DNA of 64,000 bases, from positions 7,390,501 through 7,454,500 of the forward strand of contig CANUEZ040000193.1 in the NCBI GenBank assembly GCA_948099385.1, in the 5' to 3' direction. A model generated the notes under the pieces. It was given only the letters and a program-made list of their open reading frames with translations, was not told the DNA's origin and did no database searches. Both the position numbers and the translations under genes were made by a program. Shown in pieces: positions 11,752 through 24,329 of the stretch (its first letter is position 1; each line of letters starts with the position of its first letter). This DNA comes from Fasciola hepatica (taxonomy: Eukaryota; Platyhelminthes; Trematoda; Plagiorchiida; Fasciolidae).

Positions 11752-13570
11752 TAATTCAGGTCGCGGCATGGTGAGAAATTTGCACTTTGCCACTTGGGGT
11801 TTTCCCACCGTGAAAAGGTAAACATGTCCACAGTCACATCGAATCCACAAATACCCAACTGGACCATAACCAGACACAAGGAAAATTCGAATATCTATTC
11901 GAACGACTAAAAATATTCAAACCCACCTAAAAAGATGCGCAGACGTGGTTCCAAACGGAGCTGGTTGACTTCGAACCATAGTAACTGGTAACATCGTCCA
12001 GACATCAGTCACTAATTACACCTGAGTGCATTTTAATTATCAAAAATCTACAGTTGCAATATTGCTTGATAATTTTACGCCCTAACAATGATTCCAGACC
12101 CGCGCTGACTCATTGGAGTGAATATGAGAAAATGGAGACCGTTCTTGACTATACCAGCAAGTTTGTGCGCCAATATAACTGTGATGAACCTGATGAACTA
12201 AAACAAGAAGTATCGGCGGAAGCACACTTTCTACTAGAAAGACATCTTACCTGTGAGACCACAGCTCAACATCTTAAACCAAAGAGAACTCAAAATCCGC
12301 AACTCTGTGGTCCACCGAAACTACACAAACCAAAAGTATAACCTAGACAAATACAATCAATGATCGATTTATCACAGCACGAATTGGCGAAATGGGTGTT
12401 GAAATTGTTTGAGATAGTTGATGATCCAATGGCCAGAGAAACTATCAAAGAAAGTTTAGAAATAGTAGAGATCTTTGGGCCAGATAATTGTGAAAGGGAA
12501 ACACACGGCTTTATTTGATGTCCAAACACAGTTCACGAACTTTCCTTTACGGAGGCCATACATACCATCTGCTACCATGGAGAGCAAAACCAACTGAAAA
12601 TCGGTATACTAGTCCCATTTCAGGAACGACAATTACTACCATGCTCAACAGTCGTTACGTAGTCTTCCATTGGCCGAGCCTACAGACAGATTGGCGCAGT
12701 CGCAATACGGAGCTCATTGGATTCATTTTATCAGGAAATGTTTTGGCTCACTTTGAGAAAAATACGAGCTTGTTCATGAATGCAATGTAAGCAATATGAG
12801 GTCTTATGGCCAAAAAGCCCACTGCACTATTAGAGATAACCGGAAACCAGACTGTTCGGCTTGAAGTAGGGGACCGCATAAGGCCCGATATGTCAGATTT
12901 GGTCACCAGTTGAGTCATATTGGATTTCCTCCTACCACGAAAAATATCGTCGTTCGACGATCGGAACCTTCGACCTCCGAAATGTCAAGTGAAATCTCTG
13001 CGCCACCGATCGCAGTTTGGTGTATCTTGCCGATGGAAAAGGCTTTCTTGCCAGGAAACAGGAAGATAAGTGCCATCAGAAAGAAGCAAATTGGTATTGA
13101 TTTTCAAGTACCGTTTGTTCTTATAAATTAGTTTCTTGAAAAGAAGGAGTTCGAGAAAATCCTGCGATTATAGAGAAAATCTACCACAGTGTGTTCAGGT
13201 CCTCACTCTAGAGCTTGGATGATGAAGGGTAATATTTGGTGGGCTATGCGACAGCCAATTACCGGATCATACAAATGAATACCCCGAATCTCTCTTTATC
13301 AAAACGGAAGTTCCAAAAATATAGGATGTTGATGTTTCTGTACATCGGAGATACCACTGCCGCATTACCTGTAAAAATGTACCCATTTATCTACTCAAGA
13401 AAGTACGTTTTATTTGTCCATTTTATTCAGACCGAAATGGTACTGATGACGCTGAATTTTTAATTCCATGTGATCAGGCCGTCGGGGCGCAATCTGGAAA
13501 ATTGGCACCATAAATGTTGCCAGAGTGCGGAATCTAAGGCCTAGACAACAGGCTAAATGCCCGATGCCCA
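11751..13570. repeat. Segment duplicated in block C (44,247-46,040)
   Basis: Begins with 'ctaattcaggtcgcggcatg' in both places and stays very similar for about 1.8 kb in the same orientation, with long identical runs near 12,520-12,780 / 45,010-45,280. It contains the plus-strand frame described separately at 12,054-12,341. The near identity is much higher than between blocks A and B, which points to a later copying event. No transposase or RT motif is clear, so the mode of copying is unknown. Confidence 0.8.
12054..12341 (+). pseudogene. Conserved plus-strand frame of unknown function, copy 1
   Basis: A 95-codon frame containing CDEPDELKQEVSAEAHFLLE and ending GPPKLHKPKV. Its partner at 44,627-44,905 keeps the same frame without indels over about 75 codons (CDEPDELEQEVSAEAHFLLE). 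The ending weakly recalls the 'xGLPKIHKP' motif at the start of Penelope-type RTs, but the surrounding sequence does not confirm it. The frame then stops in copy 1 while copy 2 runs on for another 20 codons. It may be an old Gag, a Penelope fragment or a host exon. Confidence 0.3.
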
Positions 13571-13670
13571 CATGAATGTATTGATATTTTGCTAACTGAT
13601 GAGTATTCCTGTGAGAAATGTCGTTGCAGATTGCGTGAACAATTATGCGCAATTTTGTTTACCACTTATA
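13325..13670 (+). pseudogene. Cysteine-rich (antistasin-like) coding fragment, copy 1
   Basis: Two pieces in slightly different frames. 13,350-13,510 gives HCRITCKN and, later, ICPFYSDRNGTDDAEFLIPC followed by DQAVG. 13,545-13,650 gives NARCPHECIDILLTDEYSCE then KCRCRLREQLC. The second piece has the spacing C-x3-C-x10-C-x2-C-x-C with an acidic residue before the third cysteine, which is typical of antistasin-type domains (secreted protease inhibitors and cell-surface proteins). A stop separates the pieces, so this copy is broken or consists of two exons. A near copy lies 1.5 kb downstream. The family call is an inference from cysteine spacing alone. Confidence 0.4.
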
Positions 13671-14779
13671 AAACAAAATGTCATTCAGATATAAATTTTA
13701 TTTTCAGTAAATCCTCACCAGCTAGACATTCATTCACATTTAAAAATTTAAACATTTATCGTATGAAGCAAATATTTCACTTCATTTCCAGTTTTATTTC
13801 CAACGACGAACCGATATTGATTGAAATCACTCTGGTCACATGCATATTTTGATCTTTCCTCTATCTATTTTTTATCAAGGGCTCTGTTTCATGTGGGCTA
13901 GAACAGTCGCTTCATCGAAGGGGGCGTATTGGATCAGGAAGACAAACTCACAAGAAAGGAAAATCACATTCATGGAAGCTATTTTTGGTGTATTACCAAA
14001 CCTGTGTTGGAGTGATGGGTACAAGTGACACAAACTACATGAATAAGAAGAGCATGACTGCGGATTAGGCGCAAGACATCCGACGCACACATGAATCGAC
14101 AAAACAGATAAGTGATAATAGTTAGGAAGTAAATAATAATTCAGACTGAATTCTAACTATAAATAAACGAGCAAGCCGTTACCAATACAGAAACGTGTAT
14201 GATCGAGACCTTTGTTCGTTGTCACAGTTCAGAAAGCAGGAGGCAAATACAACACGGCTAAACACTGAATAATGGAATTGTAATTCATCTCTATTGTAAA
14301 TCGGTAGTCAGTTTACTGTGTCGTGTGCAATCGGATGTCCCAATTGTCCCAGTCATCGATACACGGAAATACGAAAATAATCTGAGTAGGAAAGTTGCTT
14401 GAATTTTACATATACTTCATTTAAACTGTGGTTGAATAAATTGAGACGTTTGTTGGACTAGCTCAAATGTGAATCGACTTCTGCAACACATTAATGAGGA
14501 AAGAAGAAATAGTGTTCCTGAGTAGTAATAGAAAACGATGACTTGCCGAATGAAGTGTAAATCTATTGTCCATGACAAACGAGTGGTTTTCGAACCGTTT
14601 ATATTCCCGGTTTGAGTAAGCTGCTCTGGGTCTTCCATATCGCACGTAGGTTCTTCTTTTGATGACAAAATGCGTCAAATTATGCAAATGAGTCCACGGG
14701 GTATCTGACCTGATTACTGTATAATATAGTGATGATGCTGAATGAAAAATGAACTGTGTGCTCTATAGATCACAGTTAG

Positions 14780-15220
14780 TCATGTTGTCTTGGAAGATGC
14801 TTTTTGTTACGAACGCACAAGTGATCCTCAACGAAGTTTACGAAAAGATTGCTTCTGCTGTGGTCACAGCAAAACCAGTCCGAATAACAACGAGCGTTAA
14901 CTGGAACGTCATCTATGTTCAGATGAATGTGCTCTTCAATGCGCGGACATTTTAATTCCTTGTGATCAAGCCGTCCGGAGGCAATCTGGACAATTGGAAA
15001 CATAAATGTTGAACAAGACTTAGTTATTTTGTACTTTCGAGTAATGGACTATATGCTAGTATTACCCCTCAGTGACCTTGATAATACGGTGCATTCACAT
15101 GCGAGAATTTTTCCAGAGTGCAGATTCTAAGGCCTAGTAAAGGCCAATTGCTCGATGCCGACATAAATGTATTGATATTTTGCCTACTGACAAGTATTAC
15201 TGTGAGGAATGTCGTTGTAG
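14780..15220 (+). pseudogene. Cysteine-rich (antistasin-like) coding fragment, copy 2
   Basis: Tandem relative of the fragment at 13.3-13.7 kb. 14,790-15,003 gives DAFCYERTSDPQRS, DCFCCGHSKTS, one in-frame stop, then HLCSDECALQCADILIPCDQ. 15,145-15,215 gives ARCRHKCIDILPTDKYYCEE followed by CRCR and a stop. The final domain keeps the cysteine spacing of copy 1 but has one Pro to Arg change next to the first cysteine. About 110 bases of unrelated AT-rich sequence separate the two pieces. Block C (45,900-46,020) carries a third copy of the first piece. Confidence 0.4.
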
Positions 15221-15239
15221 ATAGCATTAACAATTCTTC

Positions 15240-15610
15240 GTTATCTGTTCACCTCATGAGATGGAAATGCCTCACTCGCAAAACGTATCTACTCCAGCTA
15301 GGCCTTGCTTCACTAATAAAATATTTTATTCAGGGACAAACCAGTACAGCAGCATCAAACAAGAAATTCTTTGTAGTTCCCACGTAGCACATTTGATCCA
15401 TTTGCGGAATGATTCATAACCTGTATTCATTCCGAACAATAAACATGGTGACAGTTTTGTTCTTCTTCATTTAACGTGCAGAGTGGTACTAACTGTCTTA
15501 TCTCAGATTCAGGCCACGCGGTCAGTAAATCAAGACAATGATCGTCCTAATACAACCGAATTAGGGTGCATTTTCAATACATGTGCGACTTACGTAGTAA
15601 TCTGAAAGAA
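15240..15610. repeat. Dispersed repeat shared with 41,690-42,110
   Basis: Very similar to 41,690-42,110 in the same orientation. A plus-strand frame common to both reads WKCLTRKT then LLQLGLASLIKYF. This faintly recalls the C-terminal end of piggyBac-type transposases, but nothing upstream supports that, so I leave the function open. Confidence 0.55.
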
Positions 15611-16517
15611 ACGAATGCAAGCTTTTATTGAAAGGTCCAGAGGGATTCGTGGAGGAAGAATCAAGCAGTTAGTACACTTAGATTAATGTCGAGGCCGAAT
15701 TACAAGATCGTTCATTATTGCGTCGTGGTCTACGAGAAAGTGGACATGGTGAAGGCAGAGGATATTTCCACATGTAAAGGTGTGTGAATGAAGGATTTTA
15801 GATTTCGAACAAATGAAAGTGAAAGATGCGGCTCTAGAGAGTGTGGAGGGAAGACAAGGATTTGTGTTCGATGGTGACCTGTTAATTTGTCACACGAATC
15901 AAAATGCCTGCTGATGATGTATTCAGTGAGAATATATCTATTGTTGACGCAACAGCGGGTAGCAATTTTTGAGATTTGGTGGTAAGATGGGCATTAGACG
16001 GTAGAAGCGTTAGGTATATTTTGGTTATCAGAGAAAAGGTATGGAATGTTATTGAGAACAGAATGGGAGGGAGATCCGAATTGAAGTTTGAACGTCAAAT
16101 CAACGCACTTACGGATGTAAGGGAAAAGAGAACGGGAAGCAGACAAGCGGACAAGCCCATTCAGACTGTTTTGAGGAAAATGCAATCCTTCGTTCCTATT
16201 ACAGTGACAATGCAAATAAGGAATAAACTATATGCTATTGGAAAAATAATCACAAAGGTCTTTTCAATTAACGTCGTCAACCGCATTACACGTAGAACAT
16301 ACAGCAGATAACCGCGACTGGGAGAACCAAATGCACGTCCGTAGTTAAGAAAACGTAGCCTCACAGTACAGCCATCGTGATCACGCGTAAAAGCTGATGA
16401 ATTAGCAATGGATGCATTTGCATCACGTGTTGACAGACAGGGTATATAGGGAAATTGTGTCATGTCACGAGGGTTAACTTGGAGAATTATGCAATGGATG
16501 AGTGCATTCTTACTTAC
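15611..16517. other. Mostly non-coding; weak overlapping frames
   Basis: A plus frame at 15,976-16,311 (111 codons) and a minus frame that is the read-through of the candidate exon overlap here. Neither has a recognisable domain. The minus frame ends with a hydrophobic run that probably reflects AT-rich intron sequence. Confidence 0.35.
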
Positions 16518-16694
16518 TTTCAGCAATGCAAATGTCCAATCTATCTGACGGTATTTTTCGGACGCTTTCTTTGATACAGGTTGAGTGCGTATAAATATCC
16601 GACGATTGACAATCACCTCAGAATCAATAAGACGAGATGGGATATGATTTTGAAAGAGCAAGCCATTAGCAACATTGGTGTTATTTAGTCGAGG
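16518..16694 (-). CDS. Candidate internal exon of an unknown host gene
   Basis: On the minus strand an open stretch of exactly 59 codons starts right after an AG (16,696-16,695) and ends at a strong donor, AAA|GTAAGT (16,518|16,517), giving a phase 0-0 exon. The peptide includes NGLLFQNHIPSRLIDSEVIV and TQPVSKKASEKYRQIDW, with a balanced, protein-like composition that stands out from the transposon debris. The acceptor lacks a strong pyrimidine tract. No neighbouring exon was identified and I do not recognise the protein. If real, the gene would run on the minus strand with this region between large introns. Confidence 0.3.
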
Positions 16695-18750
16695 CTATCA
16701 GATTCACGGCACTAGGCTTGTTATTGAACAGTGGGATCAGAGGCAAGGTTGACAGTGTTTAGTTCATGGGATTCCAGATATATTTGAAGAAGTGAGGATG
16801 TGTCAGATTTAACAGTTAACAGGTGATTAGAATCTACGACGCATAGCCGCACATTGAGCCTGGCAATGCACAACAGATAAATGGCGTTTCACATCTCACG
16901 GCATATCACGTGACCCAACACTGTGTATGCTTACAGGTTATTCAGATGTCCTATTTCAGTCTTGATGAGTGTGAATAGCCTTTTACGGCTTGATGCCAGT
17001 CAGATGTTTGTGCCTTGCCCCTAAACCCACGGGAGAGGGAAACCTATTGTGTTGAACATAAAAGATTTCCATGGGGCAACACAAATCATGAAGGTTTGGG
17101 TATCGGTTAGGTGCTCACAGAACGAGAAAGCCTCGTGTAAAAATTAGGAAAATCAGTAGGGGTGGCAAATGTCCCAAGGTTTTTGACATCTTCCAAGGTG
17201 CAAACGCGTTTGCAGACAGTGTGCGATGACTGTAGAAAGCTGGTGAAGGCTTTCTCTTAGCAAACAAACTTTTGTATCAATAAGTGTAATACAGTGATCA
17301 GAAACTCCAATAGATGCACGTGGAAATACTGCGAAAATACTTCAATAATTTACTGATACTGAATGCAAAAGGGCATCGAAGCAGTAAGAAAGTGTACAAG
17401 ACTCAATACAATGCAAGGTGATTAGAAAGGATAAGTCAAGTCTACTGAAATCGGCTGCCATTCTGCACAAGGACTGATTAACACCTGTATTGAAATAGTT
17501 GGGAACGCTGTCAATCAGCTGATTGATATCATCAGCGGGAGTATCTAGTAAACATAAGAAATACCAGGGATATGAAGTTGAAATGTTTTTAGACAGTTGT
17601 TGTAACTAGTCACAGACAGTTACTTGGTTATATATAATTGTATCACAACCAGTAGGCAGTAAATAAATCATGCAGATCCATTTACAAATGAGGCATGTGG
17701 TAAATGTTTTAGGCAGTGCGATCATTTGTAACAATCCTAAGCTTCACGTTGTGCGAATCAATGACTCTAAGATCCCCGTTTTGCTCCCAGAGATTGGATT
17801 CTCAGCGAGGTGTAGTAAACAATAGCAAGAAAATATGATTTCTTGTGCTGTGTGCTGCGAAAACGATAGCATCAACCAAAAGAGATCGGATTCTCAAACT
17901 GACTGGTGTGATGCCACCTGGTAGGCGAACTGGTAGTGAAGAACTGATATTTTGTTTATGGCTGAGTGGGAGTTGTTTTGTGTCTACGCTGGCTTTTTGT
18001 CCAGACCACGGTTAACCAGTTGTGGGATGTTTTTATGACTAGTATGGCGGTTGGCCGTGAGGGAGTGTCAACTGAAGGTAACTATTCAGTTGGACTTAAA
18101 AGCTACACAATTACAGAGATATGCAGAATTACACTCGTTATATACAGCTCATGGAGGGGAAGTAGAAATCCCGTATATGTGAACGGCTGAACGTGAAATC
18201 AGACTTTTCTATACAATCGGCATGTTTCAACAAACATATGCATAAATAACATGATTTTGGGAGTTCTCTGAACTAATAATACCATTATTTTCTAACTAAT
18301 GAAAGTCATGAGAAGATAGCCGGTAGCATAAACCTCTGGTTATTTTCATGATAGTTCCCGATTTGGATTTAGCCGTCAACACTACCTTATTGTTACAACA
18401 TAAAGGTTAGATGATTTTAAATACTCGTTAACTTAGTGCTTTTAGGTGAATGAAAATGCACGCGATCTACGGGCACGTTTTACAAAATGGATCAATAAAA
18501 TAATGTGCATTTGTTTGGCGAATAATCAGTGAGTACATACACCGTTTCGTCTGTGCATTCACGGGCATGTATCTGCGTTTGCACATGGTGTTCATTTTTA
18601 TAGCGATCGTTTGCATTTCGTGTATTTCTCGTATCGATACTGTTTCCGTACCACGTTATATAGAATATATAGTCGCATCTGTCCATCGGCTAGCATCTTC
18701 TCTATTTGTTTGATTGAGATGATTTCTATGGGCAGGAATAAAGAAACGTT
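16695..18750. other. No recognisable feature
   Basis: Two kilobases with only short frames, the longest 74 codons at 17,966-18,190. No repeat shared with the rest of the window was noticed. Confidence 0.5.
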
Positions 18751-18830
18751 CACAAGCCTTGCTCGAACGTCTCCCAAAGTTTGTTTAACATGTGAGGTGA
18801 TCCAGTGGTATATTATGCGGCTTAGTCAGT

Positions 18831-19126
18831 GATTATGCTTCCATATTGCATCTGCCGCACAATCTGCTAATCCTAATACGAATACGAAACAATAAGTTGG
18901 AAGTTATACTCGACAGACGGAAAATTACCTCAAACCACGGTACCAGGTTTGTGGCTGGTGAACGAGATGAACATCTAAGTGATCGATCACGATCGGCAAA
19001 GTGTGGGCACGGAAAAGCGCTGTTCATTACAATGCAAATCATTGGAGCAGCGGATATCATTTCGTGGTTATTTTACACGAGAAATAGTCAGATCGATTCC
19101 TACGGAATTCATGCAAATGAAATGAA
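18831..19126 (+). pseudogene. Exon-like frame, weakly Ig-like, copy 1
   Basis: An open frame of 94 codons (from the TTG at 18,846) containing NHGTRFVAGERDEHLSDRSR and KALFITMQIIGAADIISW. It has no ATG, lies just after candidate acceptors (AG at 18,825 and 18,829) and runs into a possible donor, TGAA|GTGAAT at 19,127. The order 'x-R-F-V-x-G-E-R ... S-D-R ... G-K-x-L-x-I ... W' weakly resembles strands C' to F of an immunoglobulin domain, but the second conserved cysteine is not clear. The partner at 23.9-24.2 kb keeps the same length without indels despite many amino-acid changes. A coding exon is plausible; an old repeat is the alternative. Confidence 0.35.
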
Positions 19127-19129
19127 GTG

Positions 19130-22100
19130 AATAGATTTTATTGGAGTGTTGATACGCCAGTATCTACCTGGTTAAGAGGAACCCGACGATGTGGATTTAC
19201 ATTCGTTCTAATGGATTCGTACGAAAATCAATTCCACAGGGAATCACTATCGAAGCACAAGACCACTCGTTTTGCAAGATCACATGAAACCAACACATTT
19301 GTACAACCGTCTACCGAGTTTCTTTTCACACCCTAATACAGCTTGAAATAGAACAGAATGGAACAGACGCTCCACAATAAAATAAGAACAAATATGTTTC
19401 TGCTGGTTATTCGATTTATTATGGCACGGAGAAGAGAAGCAAGGTGGGTGGAGCTATCGGTAGACTATATTCCAATTTGCATTCAAATAAGGTGAAACCA
19501 TTTCACTTTGGACTTGTTTTATGTTTTCTATCCATATACTTTTAATTCCCTTACCAAAGATTGTTATTGTTATCAACAATTCTCATGCGTAAAACGGTGA
19601 TACAGTTTCATGAACACTATCCGACAAACCGTTTCCCAAATTTATAACAAGGTAACAATTCGGAATATAGGAACTTCCCAAGCGGCAAGCTTATCAAGCC
19701 TCTTTGGTTCACCAAGTTCACCAAAACGTCTCGTTCGGACGGTTTTACTTGTACCGTACTCAAGCATGGGGCTAGACCTCGGTCGGAGGTGTTGATTAAT
19801 GAGGTCAGTCACATTATCATACCAAAAGGGTCCAGTAACCCAACAGGATCCAAGAAAGTTCACACAGGTATACTTTTCTCGTGGGAGTTGAAATTGTTTG
19901 GACCTGATGTACTCCATGGCCTTCAAAACGCTGTCAGATGTCTAAATGATGAGAAACAATTTGCGTATGAATCCTGGCGGTTCACGTATGAGAAAACAGC
20001 ATGGTTGTCCATTTCATTGCAGAATTCATCAATGATTCGCGAAAATCTATCACGCCTGCCGTAGTCGATCACACACCAACATTTTATGGTTCACAGCAAA
20101 AAGTCGCTTCTCAAGACATCAGAATCCAATATCTGCCCATGTACTCAATTAACTAATTGGCAGATTTCTCAGGAATAACATAATTTATCTCTCTTCGTAG
20201 ATGTCTGTACATAATCGGTCTTTTTTCTGGGCTTATACGGTGAGCATATACCATCATCCATTTAATTTGCCGAAAACATCGTTGCGGACTGTTTCATCCA
20301 GTGTGATAATAAATTCAGAGAACTAAATTCGAAGAGTCGATTGGTAATTCAGGCACTGGTCTAGAATGCGGCGTGAATATTGTTTTTTATAACTGAGGAT
20401 TGGTGCAGTGTATTGGGTGCACGGAATTGTTCGTAGTTATCTCCCTATATTTTTTGTACCATTGATTGTTTGAGCTCCAGTTCAGATTCCAAATGTGAGA
20501 TAGAAACGAGAACTACCATAACCACTTCGTGAATAATGTGTGTTTGAAACAAACTGATCTAAACTAAACCAAGCTGAGGAGAGCTGAACTGAACTGAACT
20601 GAACTGAACTGAGCTTTACTGAAAATCGCTTCATGTTTGCATGAGGAATAATTGCATCAACACAAAATGCAATCTGTATCCAGAATACATAGCTTTTTGA
20701 GTACATACTAGCCCTCATCGGTCAATTACTCACAATCATGTACGAACACGTGACTATAGTCTACTAATACTTTCGAATAGGCAAGAGCCTTGTAGAATCA
20801 AACGTGTGGCATATCCCACACACGTATCTTTTGGGAACAGTCCTGTACAAAGTAGAACCAAACCACATCTATTCCAATGTCAAATAAATGCTGAGTTAGC
20901 TGATGTGAAGCACGTTATTGCACTGGGTAGATCGGCATTTCGTAACTGCCACTTTGATATCGTCAAATTGATGGTTTTCAAGAGCAACCAGAAAATGGTT
21001 TTAATGTCGGAAAACATGGAGACGAAAAACGGAATGGATGCACGAATATGATGAGGGGTTTTTTTCGAATAACACCGAATCCCCTATAAATGCAAGTCCA
21101 ATTTGCCCACCAGACAGCACATATACATTTTCAGAAATGGGATTTCCTAAAGCTGTGTGCTTTAGGCCATCATAAACTACTTTTCGTTCCTTCCAAACAT
21201 CGATTCCCATCACCCTTATCTATCTTGGTTCCTTCGGGCGATTTTATTCACCCAAAAGCTCATTTTGTTATCGTGACAGAATCCAGACATCGAGTAGCGA
21301 AAATGACAGAAGTGAACCGAGTAGACGACGTAGACCAGTATTTACCCCAAACAGGTTTATTCCTTACTTAATATTTTATTCACCCACGAAGCTTTATTGA
21401 CACAATATGACCAAATATTTCTCATTTTCTCTGATGGAAACTTTCAACGGCAGTGATGATAACTTCAGTCAAACGTTTCTTTTAAAATCGCTCGGTGTGT
21501 CAAAAACACGGGAAATACAGATAACAGAACGAGTAGTCTCATCAATGACCGAATCTCTACAAAATAGTAACTGATGAAATGGTTCAGAAGGCTACGAAGT
21601 CCAGTCACTTTCTGAAAGACAGTTGACGATCATACAAAGACTCAACACATTCGAGTGTGACTTGAGAAATAAACCCAACACGATTGCATCATCAATCGAT
21701 GAAAAAAAAGTGACTGCCTCAAGTCGTTCGGAGACAAGGCCTTACGTCATCACCAATGATATTCCCCAATGGAGAAACTAGAAGCACATGGCATCATGAA
21801 CAACTCGAAACCATCACGTGATCCAACCATGTTTCCAAACCGATAGACTTGATTCACTCAACGTGATTACCCATTTCGCTGTCGCAGCAAATCTCACATG
21901 AACAAGGTCATGTGTGCTCACGCTGTGCAGGTGGATATCAGGTTGTTGACTGTTACCATTTGACTCAACGATATTCGAACTTGTCGATCAGTTTTACGCG
22001 AGCATCGTAATTGATTGGTGATAGTGGCATTGGCGATGTGATTTGGTGATGCTTCATGCGTCAGACGCGCCCTGAAAGCTGCCCAACCGCAGAAGACAGG

Positions 22101-23640
22101 CAAGTTACAAAACGATCCTACATCGTACATGGAATGCGAGTTATGATCGTCAAACGTTTTTCCCAATTTATAATTTTATGAAAAGAGCTTTTATTAAGAA
22201 ATTTTCATATGTTCATTATTTTCCAGTTATGGCAGGTTAGAAGATAAATTAGAGGAACGTTGTTCATACGTGAAATTGAACTTGAAGTGATGGTTATTAG
22301 TGTCGTATTGACCTGTCTATTTTGGTTCTTGATTATATTTGAACAATATTTTCCTGCAACTAATGAATATTCATCTGATTTGACAAATACGGTTGAGTGA
22401 GGTCACATGATTGAGACATCAGAACAGTCGGTATCAAAACAACTATTTGTCACCGTCCCATTCGTGATAACATATCACACGTTTTATGGATTTTGCACAC
22501 TGGATGATAGAAAATCAGAAAGATAGTCGATAATCTTGATTACAGCAATTCACAAATTCGTGTCCATACAGTATTGGTGTTATCAGCGTTACGACAGATA
22601 TTGTGTTGATAACTATCAATTGTTTGGTGTTAGTGATTTCGTCACATTATTTTAGTGGGTAACCAGGATACATTCAGAGATCTGAAATGTTGATTCTGAG
22701 CACATATTGTGGTGTTGTTTCGTGCGGATTGGGACTCAATCGGCGGTTGCCGAGATCTGGCCTTTGGCATTTCTTGTTGCTCTCACTTTGACAGTTTATT
22801 TGGGACGAGAAACTCCATTGTTTTCATCCAATGATCGGATTCACTGGAAGAGATGGTAAATGTCGTTCGTCCGCTTTTCACTAGACGTTTATTTTCCCAA
22901 CTCGGGTGCTACGTCTGTGTGCGTTGATACGGTCTTTCTGTTGTTCGGCCTGCGTCACCTGCCCCACACTGAGAGCTGGAATGCACGGATATTCTGCTTT
23001 TCACTCGTAAAATGAGAAATAATCGAGAGATTAACAAAACTTGGATTCCAGCAACGTAATACATCTTTCAGTTTTCGGATATGTGTACCGGGCGATTGAT
23101 GTCACTCGTTTACCATATCTGCTTCACTGCTACTTCCTAATTCAATTCATGTGTAGACAGATTGCTTTTCAGCTGCTTGATGACAAGGTGTGCTATCGTC
23201 ATTCTTCGTGATATTATTGACTGTATATACTAGATGAGAAATGATGTCACCCTTGTTATTTATTCTTTATCGAACATACCTTAATTAATTTATAGGTCAG
23301 TCACTGCAATAGCTGCCTTCATGATTATGTGACCGTCCTAATGAGCCATCGGATTGATGATGTGTGACAAGTAAGAAGTAAAATGAATTGCTATTTATTT
23401 ATTTCATTTTGCCTACTCATAACTTCAGTATGATTTGACATGCAGTATTTAGCCAGCTGATTGGGTATCAAAATTTCTTTACTACGCTGTCCAACAATAA
23501 ATCCAAGATGACCGTCCAATTTTTATTTTACAACAGTTTCGCTTGATATGGTGCCACAAGCTTATCGCTTGGTGTTAGAATTGGCGGATCGAATATCAAA
23601 ACGTGTGGGATTGATCATTGGAAAACCGGTGGAAACGTGA
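19130..23640. other. No recognisable gene apart from one short tandem repeat
   Basis: Only short frames; 19,789-20,064 (91 codons, plus) is the longest. It has no known domain. 19,130-19,210 is still similar to 24,240-24,325, downstream of the exon-like copies. Confidence 0.45.
20584..20612. repeat. (CTGAA)n short tandem repeat
   Basis: Between five and six perfect units of CTGAA, flanked by degenerate units on both sides (for example 'agctgagga' and 'actgagctt'). Confidence 0.9.
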
Positions 23641-23642
23641 AC

Positions 23643-23862
23643 CGCAGTTTTATGATGCACCTATTTAGTTAATGCACTTTCACAGCTTCATCCAAACTAA
23701 TCTGTTACTGTTGATTGAACAGTCATTTCAAAGAGCATTCTGTTTTCCATCATTCACCAATCTCATTTTACGTGTGGCGTCGTTCAAGGTGTCTTTTTAG
23801 TTGACTTATGACCTCACGACCCAAGGTTGGAATTATGCCATCCTCGGAAACAATGACCTCCT
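23643..23862. repeat. 220-bp direct repeat, left copy
   Basis: Nearly identical to 24,523-24,743; both begin with 'accgcagttttatg' and end near 'caatgacc'. The two copies bracket the Ig-like exon copy 2 and a BEL/Pao integrase fragment. There is no TG...CA end structure, so LTRs are unlikely. A tandem duplication of an 880-bp unit is the simpler reading. Confidence 0.85.
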
Positions 23863-23935
23863 TGCTCAATCGTCTCCCGAAAGATGATGTTTAGATTTTT
23901 AAGTCATTTAGTGGTATAATACGCGGCGTAGTCAG

Positions 23936-24232
23936 TGATTATGCTTCCATATTGCATCTGCCGCTCAATCTGCTATTCCTAATACGACAACGAAAAAATA
24001 AGTTCAACGTTTTAATCGACAAACAGAAACTGAACGCAACCAGTGGTACCAGGTTTGTGGCTGGTGAACGAGATGAACATCCAAGTGATCGAGCACGATC
24101 TGCATTGTGCATGCACGGAAAAGTGCTGTTCATTACAATTCAAACCATTGGAGAAGCGGGTACCAATTCGTGGTTATTTCACACGAGAATTAGTCAAATT
24201 AATGCCTACGGAATTCGTGAACAGAAAATGAA
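23936..24232 (+). pseudogene. Exon-like frame, weakly Ig-like, copy 2
   Basis: Open from an AG at 23,934-23,935 to a good donor, TGAA|GTGAGT at 24,233. It includes NATSGTRFVAGERDEHPSDR and KVLFITIQTIGEAGTNSW. It aligns residue by residue with copy 1 (18,831-19,126), with roughly a third of residues different and no indels in the 94 shared codons. The better donor here (GTGAGT against GTGAAT) suggests this may be the less damaged copy. The frame also continues upstream through the AG without a stop for a few codons. Downstream similarity to copy 1 ends at 24,329, where a BEL/Pao fragment begins. Confidence 0.35.
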
Positions 24233-24329
24233 GTGAGTAGATTGCATTGAAGTATGGATACGCCAGTATAGATTTGGTCGAGAGCAACCAGGCGATGTGA
24301 ATTTACTTTTGTCTTGATGGATCGACCTT

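Noticed and set aside
13596..13625. CTGATGA ... GAAA on the plus strand at 13.6 kb as a hammerhead
   Set aside because: The intervening bases do not pair, and the related copy at 15.18 kb lacks the motif; it is part of the cysteine-rich coding frame.
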